The notes under the pieces are model-generated. The model worked only from the letters and a program-made list of their open reading frames with translations. It did not search any database and had not been told where the DNA came from. This document shows, piece by piece, positions 54,115-64,000 of a stretch of DNA of 64,000 nt. A program made the translations under genes and the position numbers. The stretch covers positions 1,720,132 to 1,784,131 of the forward strand of contig OY282519.1 of NCBI GenBank assembly GCA_958296405.1. The letters are read 5' to 3'. Each line of letters begins with the position of its first letter. The stretch's first letter is position 1. The DNA comes from an uncultured Pseudomonadales bacterium. Its GTDB lineage: Bacteria > Pseudomonadota > Gammaproteobacteria > Pseudomonadales > Azotimanducaceae.

Positions 54115-55503
54115 TCAGCGCAGCATCCCAAACGCCCGCTCTGCGAGCTTGAGCAGCCCGGTCGGCGCGTGGGCGCGGCGCCAAGCGCCGGCGGCGAGCT
54201 TGTTCGCCTCCATCGCTGTCGGGTAGATGTGGATCGTGCCCATGATGCGCTTGAGGCCGATGCCGTGGGTCATCGCGGTCACGAACTCGGCGATGAGCTC
54301 GCCGGCGTTTGGCGCGGCGATGGTGGCGCCGAGCACGCGATCACCGTCAGACACCACCTTTACGAAGCCCTGTGTGCGGCCGTCGGCGATGGCGCGGTCC
54401 ACTTCCGCGATGGGGAAGGTCGTCACGTCCGCGCCGGGGGCTTCGGCCTCCGTGACGCCCACGCGGGCGATCTCCGGGTCCGTGTAGGTCGCCCACGGCA
54501 CCACGGCGTAGCTCGCCTTGAACCGCCAGAACGGTGCCGCGAGGGCGTTCACCGCGGCATACCAAGCCTGATGGGCGGCGATGTGAGTGAACTGATATGG
54601 CCCGATGGCGTCCCCGCAGGCATACACCGTTGGGATGCTCGCTTGCAGGTAGGCGTTCACCTTGATGGTTCCATTCGGCGCGGTGTCCACGCCGGCCACG
54701 GGACGCGCGCGTCGCCCAACGGCCACCAGCACGCGGTCGAAGGGCACCTCCACCTCTTGCTCTCCCACCGCGGCGTGCAACGCCCCCTGTTCGGCGCGCA
54801 GCGCGCGGTGGCCGGTGAGCACCTCGATGCCTTCTTCCTCGAACACGCCGGTGAGGAGCGCGGATGCCGCGTCGTCCTCGCGGGGCAGCAGCCGGTCTTC
54901 CATGTCCATCACCGTCACGCGGCTGCCGAGGCGGGCGAAGGCCTGCGCCAACTCGCAGCCGATGGGGCCGCCGCCGAGCACCAACAGGCGCTGCGGCAGC
55001 TCGCGCAACTCCCAGAGGTTGTCGGAGGTCAACGGCGCTGCGTCCGCAAGCCCTGGGATGGGCGGCACCACCGGCGTGGCGCCGGTGGCCAACACGATGC
55101 GCCGTCCGGTGATGCGCTCGCCATCCACGACAACGGTGTGGCCATCCGCCAACTCGCCGTCGGCGGCGCGGCAATCCACGCCCAGCGAGTTGTAGCGCTC
55201 CATCGAGTCCTTCGGCGCGATGGTTGCCACGGCGTCATGCACGCGGCGCATCACCGCCTCGAAGTCCACGGTGCCGGAAACATCCTTCAGGCCATAGCGG
55301 CCGGCATCGCGCAGCGCATGGGCGACCTTGGCGGAAGCGATGAGCGTCTTGGACGGCACGCAGCCGGTGTTCAGACAGTCGCCGCCCATCTCCCCGCCCT
55401 CGATGAGGGTGACGCGGGCGCGCACGGTGGCTGCAATGTAGGCGGCGATGAGGCCGGCGGAGCCGGCGCCCACCACGATGAGGTTGTTGTCGTAGCGAGC
55501 CAT
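54115..55503 (-). CDS. Mercuric-reductase-like FAD/NAD disulfide oxidoreductase
   Basis: A 462-residue class-I flavoprotein disulfide reductase. It has the FAD motif VVGAGSAGLIAAYIAA and the redox-active pair in GGDCLNTGCVPSKT. The NAD motif VLGGGPIGCELAQAFARLGSRVTV, FAD-binding TVYACGDAIG and C-terminal HIYPTAME follow. It lacks the extra N-terminal heavy-metal domain and terminal Cys pair of true MerA, so mercury reduction is not implied. Start ATG at 55503. It directly follows the TVP38 gene (1 base between stop and start); many proteobacteria encode these two together or fused. Confidence 0.87.
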   Translation of the reverse strand: MARYDNNLIVVGAGSAGLIAAYIAATVRARVTLIEGGEMGGDCLNTGCVPSKTLIASAKVAHALRDAGRYGLKDVSGTVDFEAVMRRVHDAVATIAPKDSMERYNSLGVDCRAADGELADGHTVVVDGERITGRRIVLATGATPVVPPIPGLADAAPLTSDNLWELRELPQRLLVLGGGPIGCELAQAFARLGSRVTVMDMEDRLLPREDDAASALLTGVFEEEGIEVLTGHRALRAEQGALHAAVGEQEVEVPFDRVLVAVGRRARPVAGVDTAPNGTIKVNAYLQASIPTVYACGDAIGPYQFTHIAAHQAWYAAVNALAAPFWRFKASYAVVPWATYTDPEIARVGVTEAEAPGADVTTFPIAEVDRAIADGRTQGFVKVVSDGDRVLGATIAAPNAGELIAEFVTAMTHGIGLKRIMGTIHIYPTAMEANKLAAGAWRRAHAPTGLLKLAERAFGMLR

Positions 55504-55504
55504 G

Positions 55505-57286
<1,782 letters not shown>

Positions 57287-57316
57287 TAGCATCGCCGCAC
57301 CCCCAAGGAGCAACTG

Positions 57317-57643
57317 ATGAGCGACAAGATCGAACACGTCACCGACGCATCCTTCGACGCCGCGGTGCTAGGCGCCGACCGTCCCGTGCTGGTGGATTAC
57401 TGGGCCGAATGGTGTGGCCCCTGCAAGATGATCGCGCCCATCTTGGAGGAGATTGCCGACGAGTACGCGGAGCGCGTGAAGGTGTGCAAGCTGGACATCG
57501 ACGCGAACGCGCAGACGCCGCCGAAGTACGGCATCCGCGGCATCCCCACGTTGATGCTGTTCCGCAATGGCGAAGTTGAGGCCACCAAAGTGGGGGCGCT
57601 GTCGAAGTCGCAACTCGCCGCGTTTCTCGACAGCAACATATGA
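57317..57643 (+). CDS. trxA: Thioredoxin 1
   Basis: A 108-residue thioredoxin with the [13 protein letters not shown] active site (C33, C36), the cis-Pro loop [10 protein letters not shown] and the closing [13 protein letters not shown]. It is the standard length for TrxA and starts after AAGGAG. It reduces protein disulfides in the cytoplasm. It lies 30 bases after hemB and upstream of rho, a common gammaproteobacterial trxA-rho order. Confidence 0.96.
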   Translation: MSDKIEHVTDASFDAAVLGADRPVLVDYWAEWCGPCKMIAPILEEIADEYAERVKVCKLDIDANAQTPPKYGIRGIPTLMLFRNGEVEATKVGALSKSQLAAFLDSNI

Positions 57644-57654
57644 CGCGCTGCCCA

Positions 57655-57677
57655 GTTGCCCGCGCCAACCGGGCAAC
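57655..57677 (+). terminator. Stem-loop after trxA
   Basis: A perfect 8-bp stem GTTGCCCG / CGGGCAAC with a 7-base loop begins 11 bases after the trxA stop. No U-run follows, so it may be a transcript-end stabiliser or a weak attenuator rather than a standard intrinsic terminator. Confidence 0.4.
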
Positions 57678-57997
57678 ATGGCGCAAATCCGCGGTGGCGC
57701 ATTGAGCCGCACATCTGCTATGGTGGGCCGGCGTCGGGCAAGGGTCGGCAAGCAACCTCGGCAAAGCGTATGGACGTGTCGCGCTTGCGGTGTTAATTTT
57801 CAACCCCACGCACGGAGCAAACGGCGCCGCCGGTTAGGCGGTCGATTGAGTTGCCTCCCGCGTGGCCCGCTTTGGCGGTGCTCGCCCCGCCCTCTCAAGG
57901 GCGTTTCCGACGCAAACTTCCAAGCGCGGCCAAGCAGTTTGCCGCGTTAAACCCCTCACCCATCAACGCGCCCGTTCGTCGGCGCCCTCGAAAGTAA
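57678..57997 (+). other. rho leader region
   Basis: About 320 bases between the trxA hairpin and the rho start. No open gene is supported. It is C-rich in places (CCCCGCCCTCTC, AAACCCCTCACCC), as expected for a message whose rho gene is autogenously controlled through Rho loading. An ATG-preceding ribosome site is weak (CGAAAG). Confidence 0.35.
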
Positions 57998-59260
57998 ATG
58001 AACCTGACTGATCTGAAATCCAAACCCGTACCGGAACTCGTGGACATGGCCCGCGAGATGGGCCTCGAAAACCTCGCCCGCTCACGCAAGCAGGAAGTCA
58101 TCGCCGCCATACTGCGCAAGCACGCCAGAAGCGGTGAGGACATCTACGGCGAAGGCGTGCTGGAAATCCTCCAGGATGGCTTCGGCTTCTTGCGCTCGCC
58201 GACGAGTTCGTATCTGGCGGGGCCGGATGACATTTACGTGTCGCCGAGCCAGATTCGCCGCTTCAACCTGCGCACCGGCGACGGCATCGCTGGGAAGATT
58301 CGCCCGCCGAAGGATGGCGAGCGCTACTTCGCGCTGCTCAAGGTGGACGAAATCAACCTGAGCGAGCCGAACAACAAGAAACACAAAATCCTGTTCGAGA
58401 ACTTGACGCCGCTGTTCCCGAACGAGCGCTTCACCTTGGAGCGCGGCAACGGCAGCACGGCAGACCTCACCGCCCGCATCATCGATCTCATCTCGCCGGT
58501 AGGGAAGGGGCAACGCGGCCTCATCGTGTCGCCGCCGAAGGCCGGCAAGACGATGATCCTGCAGAACGTGGCGCAGTCCATTTGCGCGAACAACCCCGAG
58601 GCCATCGTCATCGTGCTGCTGATTGACGAGCGCCCGGAGGAAGTGACGGACATGGAGCGCACGGTGGTGGACGCCGAGGTCGTGGCCAGCACGTTCGACG
58701 AGCCGCCCTCGCGCCATGTGCAGGTGGCAGACATGGTCATCGAGAAGGCCAAGCGGCTGGTGGAACACAAGAAAGACGTTGTGGTGCTGTTGGATTCCAT
58801 CACCCGGCTGGCGCGCGCTTACAACACCATCGTGCCATCGTCCGGCAAAGTGCTCACGGGCGGCGTGGACGCGCACGCGCTGGAGCGCCCGAAGCGCTTC
58901 TTCGGCGCGGCGCGCAACATCGAAGAGGGTGGCAGCTTGTCGATCATCGCCACCGCGCTCATCGACACTGGCTCGAGGATGGACGAAGTGATCTACGAGG
59001 AGTTCAAGGGCACCGGCAACATGGAGCTGCACCTTGAACGCAAGATCGCCGAGAAGCGCATCTATCCAGCCATCAACATTCGCCGCTCGGCGACCCGGCG
59101 GGAAGAACTGCTGATGGGCGAGGCCGAGCTGCAGCGCGTGTGGATCATGCGCAAGCTGCTGCACGACATGGACGACATCGCCGCCATCGAGTTCTTGGCG
59201 GACAAGCTGAAGGACACCAAGACGAACCAGGAGTTCTTCGCGCAGATGCGGGGGCGCTAG
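57998..59260 (+). CDS. rho: Transcription termination factor Rho
   Basis: A 420-residue Rho, the usual length. The N-terminal domain [25 protein letters not shown] leads into the cold-shock-like RNA-binding domain ([35 protein letters not shown]). The ATPase has Walker A PPKAGKT at 179-185, [13 protein letters not shown] and the Q/R-loops in [26 protein letters not shown]. It is a hexameric RNA helicase that ends transcription. Its stop codon overlaps that of convergent hemY in the shared bases CTAG. Confidence 0.98.
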   Translation: MNLTDLKSKPVPELVDMAREMGLENLARSRKQEVIAAILRKHARSGEDIYGEGVLEILQDGFGFLRSPTSSYLAGPDDIYVSPSQIRRFNLRTGDGIAGKIRPPKDGERYFALLKVDEINLSEPNNKKHKILFENLTPLFPNERFTLERGNGSTADLTARIIDLISPVGKGQRGLIVSPPKAGKTMILQNVAQSICANNPEAIVIVLLIDERPEEVTDMERTVVDAEVVASTFDEPPSRHVQVADMVIEKAKRLVEHKKDVVVLLDSITRLARAYNTIVPSSGKVLTGGVDAHALERPKRFFGAARNIEEGGSLSIIATALIDTGSRMDEVIYEEFKGTGNMELHLERKIAEKRIYPAINIRRSATRREELLMGEAELQRVWIMRKLLHDMDDIAAIEFLADKLKDTKTNQEFFAQMRGR

Positions 59261-60489
59261 GCCGAAGCGCCTCCAATGCGGTGCGCGGGGACGGCCGCGC
59301 CATCTTGGGCCGTGGCGAACCCTGCCAAGGCTTGCTCCAGCAACGCCCGGCCACGCTCCAATTGCCCCGCCGAGAGGTGCAGCCGGCCGAGCTCAGCGCA
59401 ACAGTCCGGCGTTGGCGCCGCGCCAAAGCTCGCTTCAAGGTGCGCAAACGCCTTGTCCCGCTCACCGGCTGCGAGGCTCAAGCGCCCCAAGGCGAGCGTG
59501 AGCACTGGGTCGTTTCGATGCTCCTCCAGCCAGCGCTCGGCGGTGGCCAACTGCTCGGCGGGCCGGGTGCTACGCAGGTGCCCATAGCACTCCACAAAGT
59601 CCGCGTCATAGCGTGACTTGAGCGCCGCCTTCAGCGTCGCCTCCGCGCCGTCGCCGTCCCCCGCCGCGTTCAATGCCTCGGCATAGCCGAGGGTGAGCGC
59701 CGGCAATCGGCGCAGCTTCCTTGGCATGGCGTTCCACGCCGCGCGAGCCGCTGCTGCGTCGTGGTGCGCCGCGGCGAAGCGCTGGCGCCAAGCCTCGACG
59801 ATGGCGGCGTCCACGGCCGCCGCGTCCGCGGGTTTGAGTTTCCCCAACTGCGTCGCGGCGTCCAATGCGCCTTGCCAATCGCCCAAGCGCTGGCTGCACT
59901 CGAGCTTGAGCATCAGTGCGTTGGGGTGGCGCGGCGCATCCGCGAGCAAAGCATCTAACGCCGCTCGACACTCCTGCCACTGGCCCTTGTCGCGGAGCAT
60001 CCCCGCGCGGGCAAGGGCCACCGCCGCGCCAGCCTTCGGGTCGTTCGAGAGCGCCTGCTCGCACAGCGCGTCGCGGCCCGCTGCGTCACCCAATTCGTGG
60101 GCTGCCCGCGCTGCCGCCAAGTAGTTCAGAAGCGGTAGCCCGGCGGCCGCTGCCGCGCCCTCCAAGGCTTGCCGCGCGTTCTGCCAACGGCCCTCCAGCA
60201 ACTCGATGAAGCCCGCGGCCGTGGCCCGCTCGGCATGGAGCGCGCGGCGCCCGCGGCGCCATGTCGCGATGCGCGAGCGGCTCGTGAGTGCCCAGCGCGC
60301 GCCGGCTGCCAACAGTGCCGCCGCCGCCCACAGCGCGAGCAGGCTGAAGAGCCCGAACCACACGCTGGTCTCCAGTGTGCGGTTGGCCAAGGAGATGAAC
60401 ACATAGCCGGGGTCTTGCTGCATCAGCCAGCCGAGCAGGGCGCCGGCAGCCAGCGCCGTCAGCGTGAATGCGACAAGGCGCAGTTTCAT
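59257..60489 (-). CDS. hemY: HemY-like TPR membrane protein
   Basis: A 410-residue HemY of the proteobacterial type (not protoporphyrinogen oxidase). Two N-terminal helices ([18 protein letters not shown] and [19 protein letters not shown]) and the HemY_N domain precede TPR-like repeats ([78 protein letters not shown]). Its exact role in heme synthesis or envelope assembly is unsettled. ATG at 60489 overlaps the hemX stop (ATGA). It is convergent with rho. Confidence 0.88.
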   Translation of the reverse strand: MKLRLVAFTLTALAAGALLGWLMQQDPGYVFISLANRTLETSVWFGLFSLLALWAAAALLAAGARWALTSRSRIATWRRGRRALHAERATAAGFIELLEGRWQNARQALEGAAAAAGLPLLNYLAAARAAHELGDAAGRDALCEQALSNDPKAGAAVALARAGMLRDKGQWQECRAALDALLADAPRHPNALMLKLECSQRLGDWQGALDAATQLGKLKPADAAAVDAAIVEAWRQRFAAAHHDAAAARAAWNAMPRKLRRLPALTLGYAEALNAAGDGDGAEATLKAALKSRYDADFVECYGHLRSTRPAEQLATAERWLEEHRNDPVLTLALGRLSLAAGERDKAFAHLEASFGAAPTPDCCAELGRLHLSAGQLERGRALLEQALAGFATAQDGAAVPAHRIGGASA

Positions 60490-61619
60490 TGACTTGGCCG
60501 GGGGGCGTCGGTCGCCTGCGGCGCGGCCGGCGCCTCGGTGGCGGCGGCTTGGGGCGTCGGCGCCCGGGTGATCTTGCGCAACAGCGCCAGCGAGCCGGAG
60601 ATGTCCGGCAACGCCGCATCCACGTCGATGCCGGCGGCGTCCTTGAGCGCCGCGGCGATGCCTTGGCTGCGCGGGTCTTCCATGTCGACGTATTCGGTGA
60701 GCCAACCCAGCGCAGAATCCAAGCTCTTGGCGTAGAGCGTCGCGTCGCTGCGCAGCGCGCCGAGCTGGGCGCGTTCCAGCGCGAGCCGCAGGTTCAATTC
60801 CAAGTAGAGGGCTTCGTCTGGACGCAGCAGCGGCCGCGGCGCCATGCGTTCCCGCGTTCGGTACTCAAAGAGCCCTGCAAAGCGGTTCCGCAACATGGCC
60901 CAAGCCGTCGGTGGCGTCGTCGCGCCCCCATCTTCAGCGGCCGGCGCGCTGGCTGCCGCGGCGGGCTCATCGGCACTGTAGCTCGCCGGGGTGGCAGTGG
61001 GCAGCCCGGCAAGCCCATCCTTCACCGCCTCAAGCCGCAGGAACAGTGTTTGGGCGTTGCCGGCAGGCGTTTGCGCCAAGGCCAGCAACTCCGCGGCAAG
61101 CGCGGCGCGCACCTCATGCAGGGCAAAGTCATCCAGTTCGGCAAGCAGCGCGTCCGCGGCGGCGAGCAATTGCCGCGCCGCGGCCACGTCCTGCTCCATC
61201 AACAGGCGCCCGTTGGCGATGCGCAGCAGATATTCCGTTTCCGCGAGCTTCCAATCCCGTGCGTCCGGCGGTTCGTCATGGCGTTGCGCCGCCAGCGCGC
61301 CCGCCACTTCGGCGCGAACCTCGTCGAGGGCACGCTGCTGCGACGCCAAGCGTTGGGAGAGCGCGGCGTCCTGCTCGGACAGCGCGTCGCTGGCGGCGGA
61401 CCGGGCGGCGTCGATGGCGCGTTGCAGGCGCGTGGCTTCGCGCGTCAGCCGCGCCTCGCTTGGGTTGGCGAACTCGATGCGCCACACGCTGTAGCCGGCC
61501 GTGACGGCCGCGGCCAGCGCTAGCAACAAGGCCAACGCCGCAAGGCCGCGCCCGGGTCGCCGCGGTGGTGGCGTTGAGATTTCTGCCGCGGGAGTGGGAG
61601 TCGCTTCGGCGTCCGTCAA
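60486..61619 (-). CDS. hemX: HemX-like protein
   Basis: A 377-residue HemX: a short cytoplasmic N-terminus, one membrane helix ([23 protein letters not shown]) and a long helical, coiled-coil-prone periplasmic domain. This includes [35 protein letters not shown] and [24 protein letters not shown] start at 61619 overlaps the hemD stop (TTGA). Despite older labels as a uroporphyrinogen methyltransferase it lacks that fold. It is co-translated with hemD and hemY. Confidence 0.87.
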   Translation of the reverse strand: MTDAEATPTPAAEISTPPPRRPGRGLAALALLLALAAAVTAGYSVWRIEFANPSEARLTREATRLQRAIDAARSAASDALSEQDAALSQRLASQQRALDEVRAEVAGALAAQRHDEPPDARDWKLAETEYLLRIANGRLLMEQDVAAARQLLAAADALLAELDDFALHEVRAALAAELLALAQTPAGNAQTLFLRLEAVKDGLAGLPTATPASYSADEPAAAASAPAAEDGGATTPPTAWAMLRNRFAGLFEYRTRERMAPRPLLRPDEALYLELNLRLALERAQLGALRSDATLYAKSLDSALGWLTEYVDMEDPRSQGIAAALKDAAGIDVDAALPDISGSLALLRKITRAPTPQAAATEAPAAPQATDAPRPSQ

Positions 61620-62377
61620 ATTCGTTCCTTGCTCGACGTTTGGCAGAGGGCTGCGAGCGTTGCCGCGGCATCCGCTCCCGCGGCGGTGAGGACGCGGCTG
61701 AAGCCGAGTTGCCGCGCCGCGTCAGCCACACGCTGCGATGGTGTCACAACCGCCGTCGCCAGGCTGCGCCGAGAAACAAACCACAGGTTTGCCGCAGCCT
61801 GCAATCCGGCCACGCTGCCAACAACGATGGCATCGATGGCGGTGTCGGCCGGCACCGCGCCTTGGCGCGCCACGCGGCGATACACCGGCCACTTCACCGC
61901 GCGTGCGCCGCGTTCGGCAAGCCACGCCAAGAGCACGTCGCGCCCGCCCTCGCCGGCGGCGATGAGCACACTGTCGGGCAGGCGCTCTGCCGGCGTGGCA
62001 GCGCCTGCCGCGTTGGGCGCCTCCGCTGCCGCTGCCGTCTCGCCATCCGGGGTGCGCTGCGCCATGTCCGCCAGCCGCGCGATGATGCCTTCGGAAGTCG
62101 CCGCCGCGGGGAGCAGCGGGCAGACGCCGTGCGTACGCAATGCGGCGGCGGTGGCCGTGCCGATGGCCATTGCGGGGCCCGGTGCCCAGCCGTTCGCGAA
62201 CGCGCCGGCGACGGCGTGCTCGGAGAGGAACACCGTGAGCGCGAACTCGCCCGGCGGCGGCGCAGCCAGACACTCGATGTCCAGCGTTGGGCGCACCCAC
62301 ACGGTGTGCCCGGCCGCCCGCAACGCCGCCGCCAAGCGGCTGGCGCCTGGCTCGGTGCGCGTCACCCAAACCCGCAC
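61616..62377 (-). CDS. hemD: Uroporphyrinogen-III synthase
   Basis: A 253-residue HemD, a divergent family recognised by two lobes and context: an N-terminal [45 protein letters not shown], then VYRRVARQG and [13 protein letters not shown]. It cyclises hydroxymethylbilane to uroporphyrinogen III. GTG start at 62377, 3 bases after the hemC stop; its own stop overlaps the hemX start. Confidence 0.88.
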   Translation of the reverse strand: MRVWVTRTEPGASRLAAALRAAGHTVWVRPTLDIECLAAPPPGEFALTVFLSEHAVAGAFANGWAPGPAMAIGTATAAALRTHGVCPLLPAAATSEGIIARLADMAQRTPDGETAAAAEAPNAAGAATPAERLPDSVLIAAGEGGRDVLLAWLAERGARAVKWPVYRRVARQGAVPADTAIDAIVVGSVAGLQAAANLWFVSRRSLATAVVTPSQRVADAARQLGFSRVLTAAGADAAATLAALCQTSSKERI

Positions 62378-62380
62378 GGT

Positions 62381-63286
62381 TCAGCCCTCCTGAGCCAACA
62401 AGTCCGCAGCGCCCAGCGCCAACAGGGCCGTTGCGGTGCGCTCGCCGAGCCCCTCGGGGTGCGTGCCGGTCAGCGTGACATGCAAGGCGCGTTCGGCGTC
62501 CGGTGCCACGAGCGTCGCGGCCAGCGTGATGGACTGCCCCGAAACCGTGGCGTAGGCGCCCAACGGCGTTGTGCAATCGCCGCCCAAGGCGCGGGTCAAG
62601 GCGCGTTCCGCGGCCACCGCGCGCTCGGTGGCCGGATGCGTGATGTCCGCCACGAGCGCCTTGAGGTCGGTGCGCTCGGCAGGGTATTCCACCGCCAATG
62701 CCCCTTGCCCCGCGGCTGGCAAGCTCAGCGTCGGGCTCAAGCGCTCCGCCACGCGGTGCGCCAAGTGCAGCCGATCCAGCCCCGCGCCGGCGAGCACCAG
62801 GGCGTCGAACTGGCCGGCGTCGAGTTTCCGCAAGCGGGTGCCGACGTTGCCGCGCACCGGGGCGAACTTGAGATCGGGCCGCGCGAGACGCAGGAACGCG
62901 GTGCGGCGCAGGCTCGATGTGCCGATGCAGGCGCCTTCGGGCAGTGCGTCGAACATGGCCCCACCCGGCGTCACCAAGGCATCGCGGGCGTCGGCCCGGC
63001 GCCCTGCTGTGGTCGCCACGAGGCCGTCCGGCTGCTCTGCCGGCATGTCCTTCATGCTGTGCGCGGCCAACTGCGCCCGGCCATCCAGGAGCGCCGCTTC
63101 CAGCGCCTTCACGAACAGCCCCTTGCCGCCGATTGCCGGCAGCGGCGCGTCGAGCCGCGCGTCGCCCTCGGTGGACAGGCGCAGCAAGGTCGCGTGCGTG
63201 CCCCGATCTGCCAGCATGGCGCGGATGCGCTCGGCTTGCGCCAGCGCCAAGGGGCTCTCGCGAGTTGCGATGACGAGGTTCGGCAT
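62381..63286 (-). CDS. hemC: Hydroxymethylbilane synthase
   Basis: A 301-residue porphobilinogen deaminase: [84 protein letters not shown] and the dipyrromethane-cofactor Cys in [14 protein letters not shown]. It polymerises four porphobilinogens. Start ATG at 63286, which begins exactly at the conserved N-terminus; the longer frame upstream is antisense to argH. It is divergent from argH with 54 bases between. Confidence 0.95.
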   Translation of the reverse strand: MPNLVIATRESPLALAQAERIRAMLADRGTHATLLRLSTEGDARLDAPLPAIGGKGLFVKALEAALLDGRAQLAAHSMKDMPAEQPDGLVATTAGRRADARDALVTPGGAMFDALPEGACIGTSSLRRTAFLRLARPDLKFAPVRGNVGTRLRKLDAGQFDALVLAGAGLDRLHLAHRVAERLSPTLSLPAAGQGALAVEYPAERTDLKALVADITHPATERAVAAERALTRALGGDCTTPLGAYATVSGQSITLAATLVAPDAERALHVTLTGTHPEGLGERTATALLALGAADLLAQEG

Positions 63287-63340
63287 AGAGCATCGGCGCG
63301 GAAAGTGCCAGTATATGCGGGTGCTTCCCGACCGTTCCCG

Positions 63341-64000
63341 ATGACCGAGCCGAACGACCTGCTGCGTGGCCGCTTCGAAGCGCCGACGGATGCGTTCGTG
63401 GAACGATTCACGGCGTCGGTCGGCTTCGATCAGCGGCTCTATCGCCACGACATCGCCGGCTCCATCGCCCATGCGCGCGCGCTCGCCGAGGCCGCGGCGA
63501 TCACGGCAGACGAACGCGATGCCATCATCGGCGGCTTGGAGACGGTGCGCGCAGAGATCGAGAGCGGCCGCTTTGCGTGGTCCGTCGCCTTGGAAGATGT
63601 CCACATGAACGTTGAGGCGCGGTTGACGGAGCTCGTCGGCGCCACCGGCAAGAAGCTGCACACGGGCCGTTCGCGCAACGATCAGGTGGCGACGGACTTG
63701 CGCCTTTATCTGCGCGATGAGATCGACGCCGTCGTCGCCCTGCTCGATGAGGTGATGGCGAGGCTGGTTGACCTCGCCGAGCGGCATGCGGCGGACCCGA
63801 TGCCAGGCTTCACCCACCTGCAGACCGCGCAGCCCGTCACCTTTGGGCACCATCTGTTGGCGTGGTTCGAGATGGCGCACCGCGACCGGGCGCGGTTTCT
63901 GGATTGCCGCAAGCGGGTGAACGTGTCGCCGCTCGGCGCCGCGGCCTTGGCCGGCACGACTTTCCCGATTGACCGCGAAGCCACCGCGGCGGCGCTCGGC
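63341..64000 (+). CDS. argH: Argininosuccinate lyase (partial, runs off right edge)
   Basis: 220 residues of ArgH are inside the window, with the rest beyond the right end. It begins [41 protein letters not shown], then [48 protein letters not shown] and the conserved [21 protein letters not shown]. It cleaves argininosuccinate to arginine and fumarate. The SSxMPxKxNP catalytic loop lies outside the window. The argH/hemC divergence is a known gammaproteobacterial order. Confidence 0.96.
   Translation, partial: MTEPNDLLRGRFEAPTDAFVERFTASVGFDQRLYRHDIAGSIAHARALAEAAAITADERDAIIGGLETVRAEIESGRFAWSVALEDVHMNVEARLTELVGATGKKLHTGRSRNDQVATDLRLYLRDEIDAVVALLDEVMARLVDLAERHAADPMPGFTHLQTAQPVTFGHHLLAWFEMAHRDRARFLDCRKRVNVSPLGAAALAGTTFPIDREATAAALG

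Noticed and set aside
54115..55503. Mercury resistance (merA) call
   Set aside because: No N-terminal metal-binding domain, no C-terminal Cys pair and no mer genes nearby; only the general disulfide reductase fold is supported.
61722..63293. Long minus-strand frame overlapping hemC and hemD
   Set aside because: Alternative frame of two well-conserved genes; Arg/Gly/Ala-rich composition typical of a shadow.

Overview
The window looks like a piece of a GC-rich gammaproteobacterial chromosome. The right end carries hemB, trxA and rho, then hemC-hemD-hemX-hemY with argH divergent from hemC, an arrangement typical of beta/gamma-proteobacteria. HemX/HemY, AidB and a REP-associated tyrosine transposase fit the same assignment. 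I cannot name a genus. TonB uptake, a GH116 glycosidase, fucose oxidation, sulfotransferases and O-fucosyltransferase-like genes suggest a life on complex glycans, possibly host-associated or marine (inference).

Layout. 1-1.4 kb: start of an exported protein running off the left edge, a small membrane protein and a decayed transposase. 1.5-11.9 kb (+): TonB-dependent receptor with terminator, GPH sugar symporter, GH116 glycoside hydrolase and a fused indolepyruvate-type ferredoxin oxidoreductase. 12.1-17.7 kb (-): a compact L-fucose oxidation operon (aldo/keto reductase, lactonase-type amidohydrolase, two-part UxaA-like dehydratase, KDF-dehydrogenase-like SDR, FucU mutarotase) preceded by an IclR regulator and a clear inverted repeat. 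17.8-21.0 kb (-): TolB-propeller/amidohydrolase fusion.

21.2-28.2 kb is the most interesting region: sulfotransferase and HPr-kinase-like gene (-), an ISAs1-type transposase remnant, an asparagine-synthetase-like cyclase lacking the usual N-terminal Cys (+), then (-) a short peptide gene, a GT8 glycosyltransferase and a second sulfotransferase. The 66-residue peptide has a Trp-x-Lys-Pro leader and a Gly-rich tail with Glu at ring position 8/9 and a C-terminal Ser. This suggests a lasso-peptide-like RiPP locus with kinase, sulfotransferase and glycosyltransferase tailoring. No PqqD-like B1 or protease B2 gene is present; they may have been lost where the IS sits. A 19-nt poly-G tract (poly-C on the gene strand) abuts the peptide gene's Shine-Dalgarno.

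28.5-54 kb is an accessory/catabolic stretch: aidB, a PEGA-SUMF1 membrane protein, three SDRs, RidA, GST, an epimerase, a fucosyltransferase-like gene, a CoA ligase, VOC and MBL proteins, a PlsC-like acyltransferase, a RAYT transposase, tRNA-Ala(CGC), an intact IS, an NYN protein, and an enolase-superfamily/amidohydrolase/LLM group. Its intergenic spaces hold about 40 copies of a GGTGCCTGTCC repeat in eight clusters. I saw none before 30 kb or after 54 kb. 54-64 kb is conserved housekeeping (mercuric-reductase-like flavoprotein with TVP38, hemB, trxA, rho, hemYXDC, argH).
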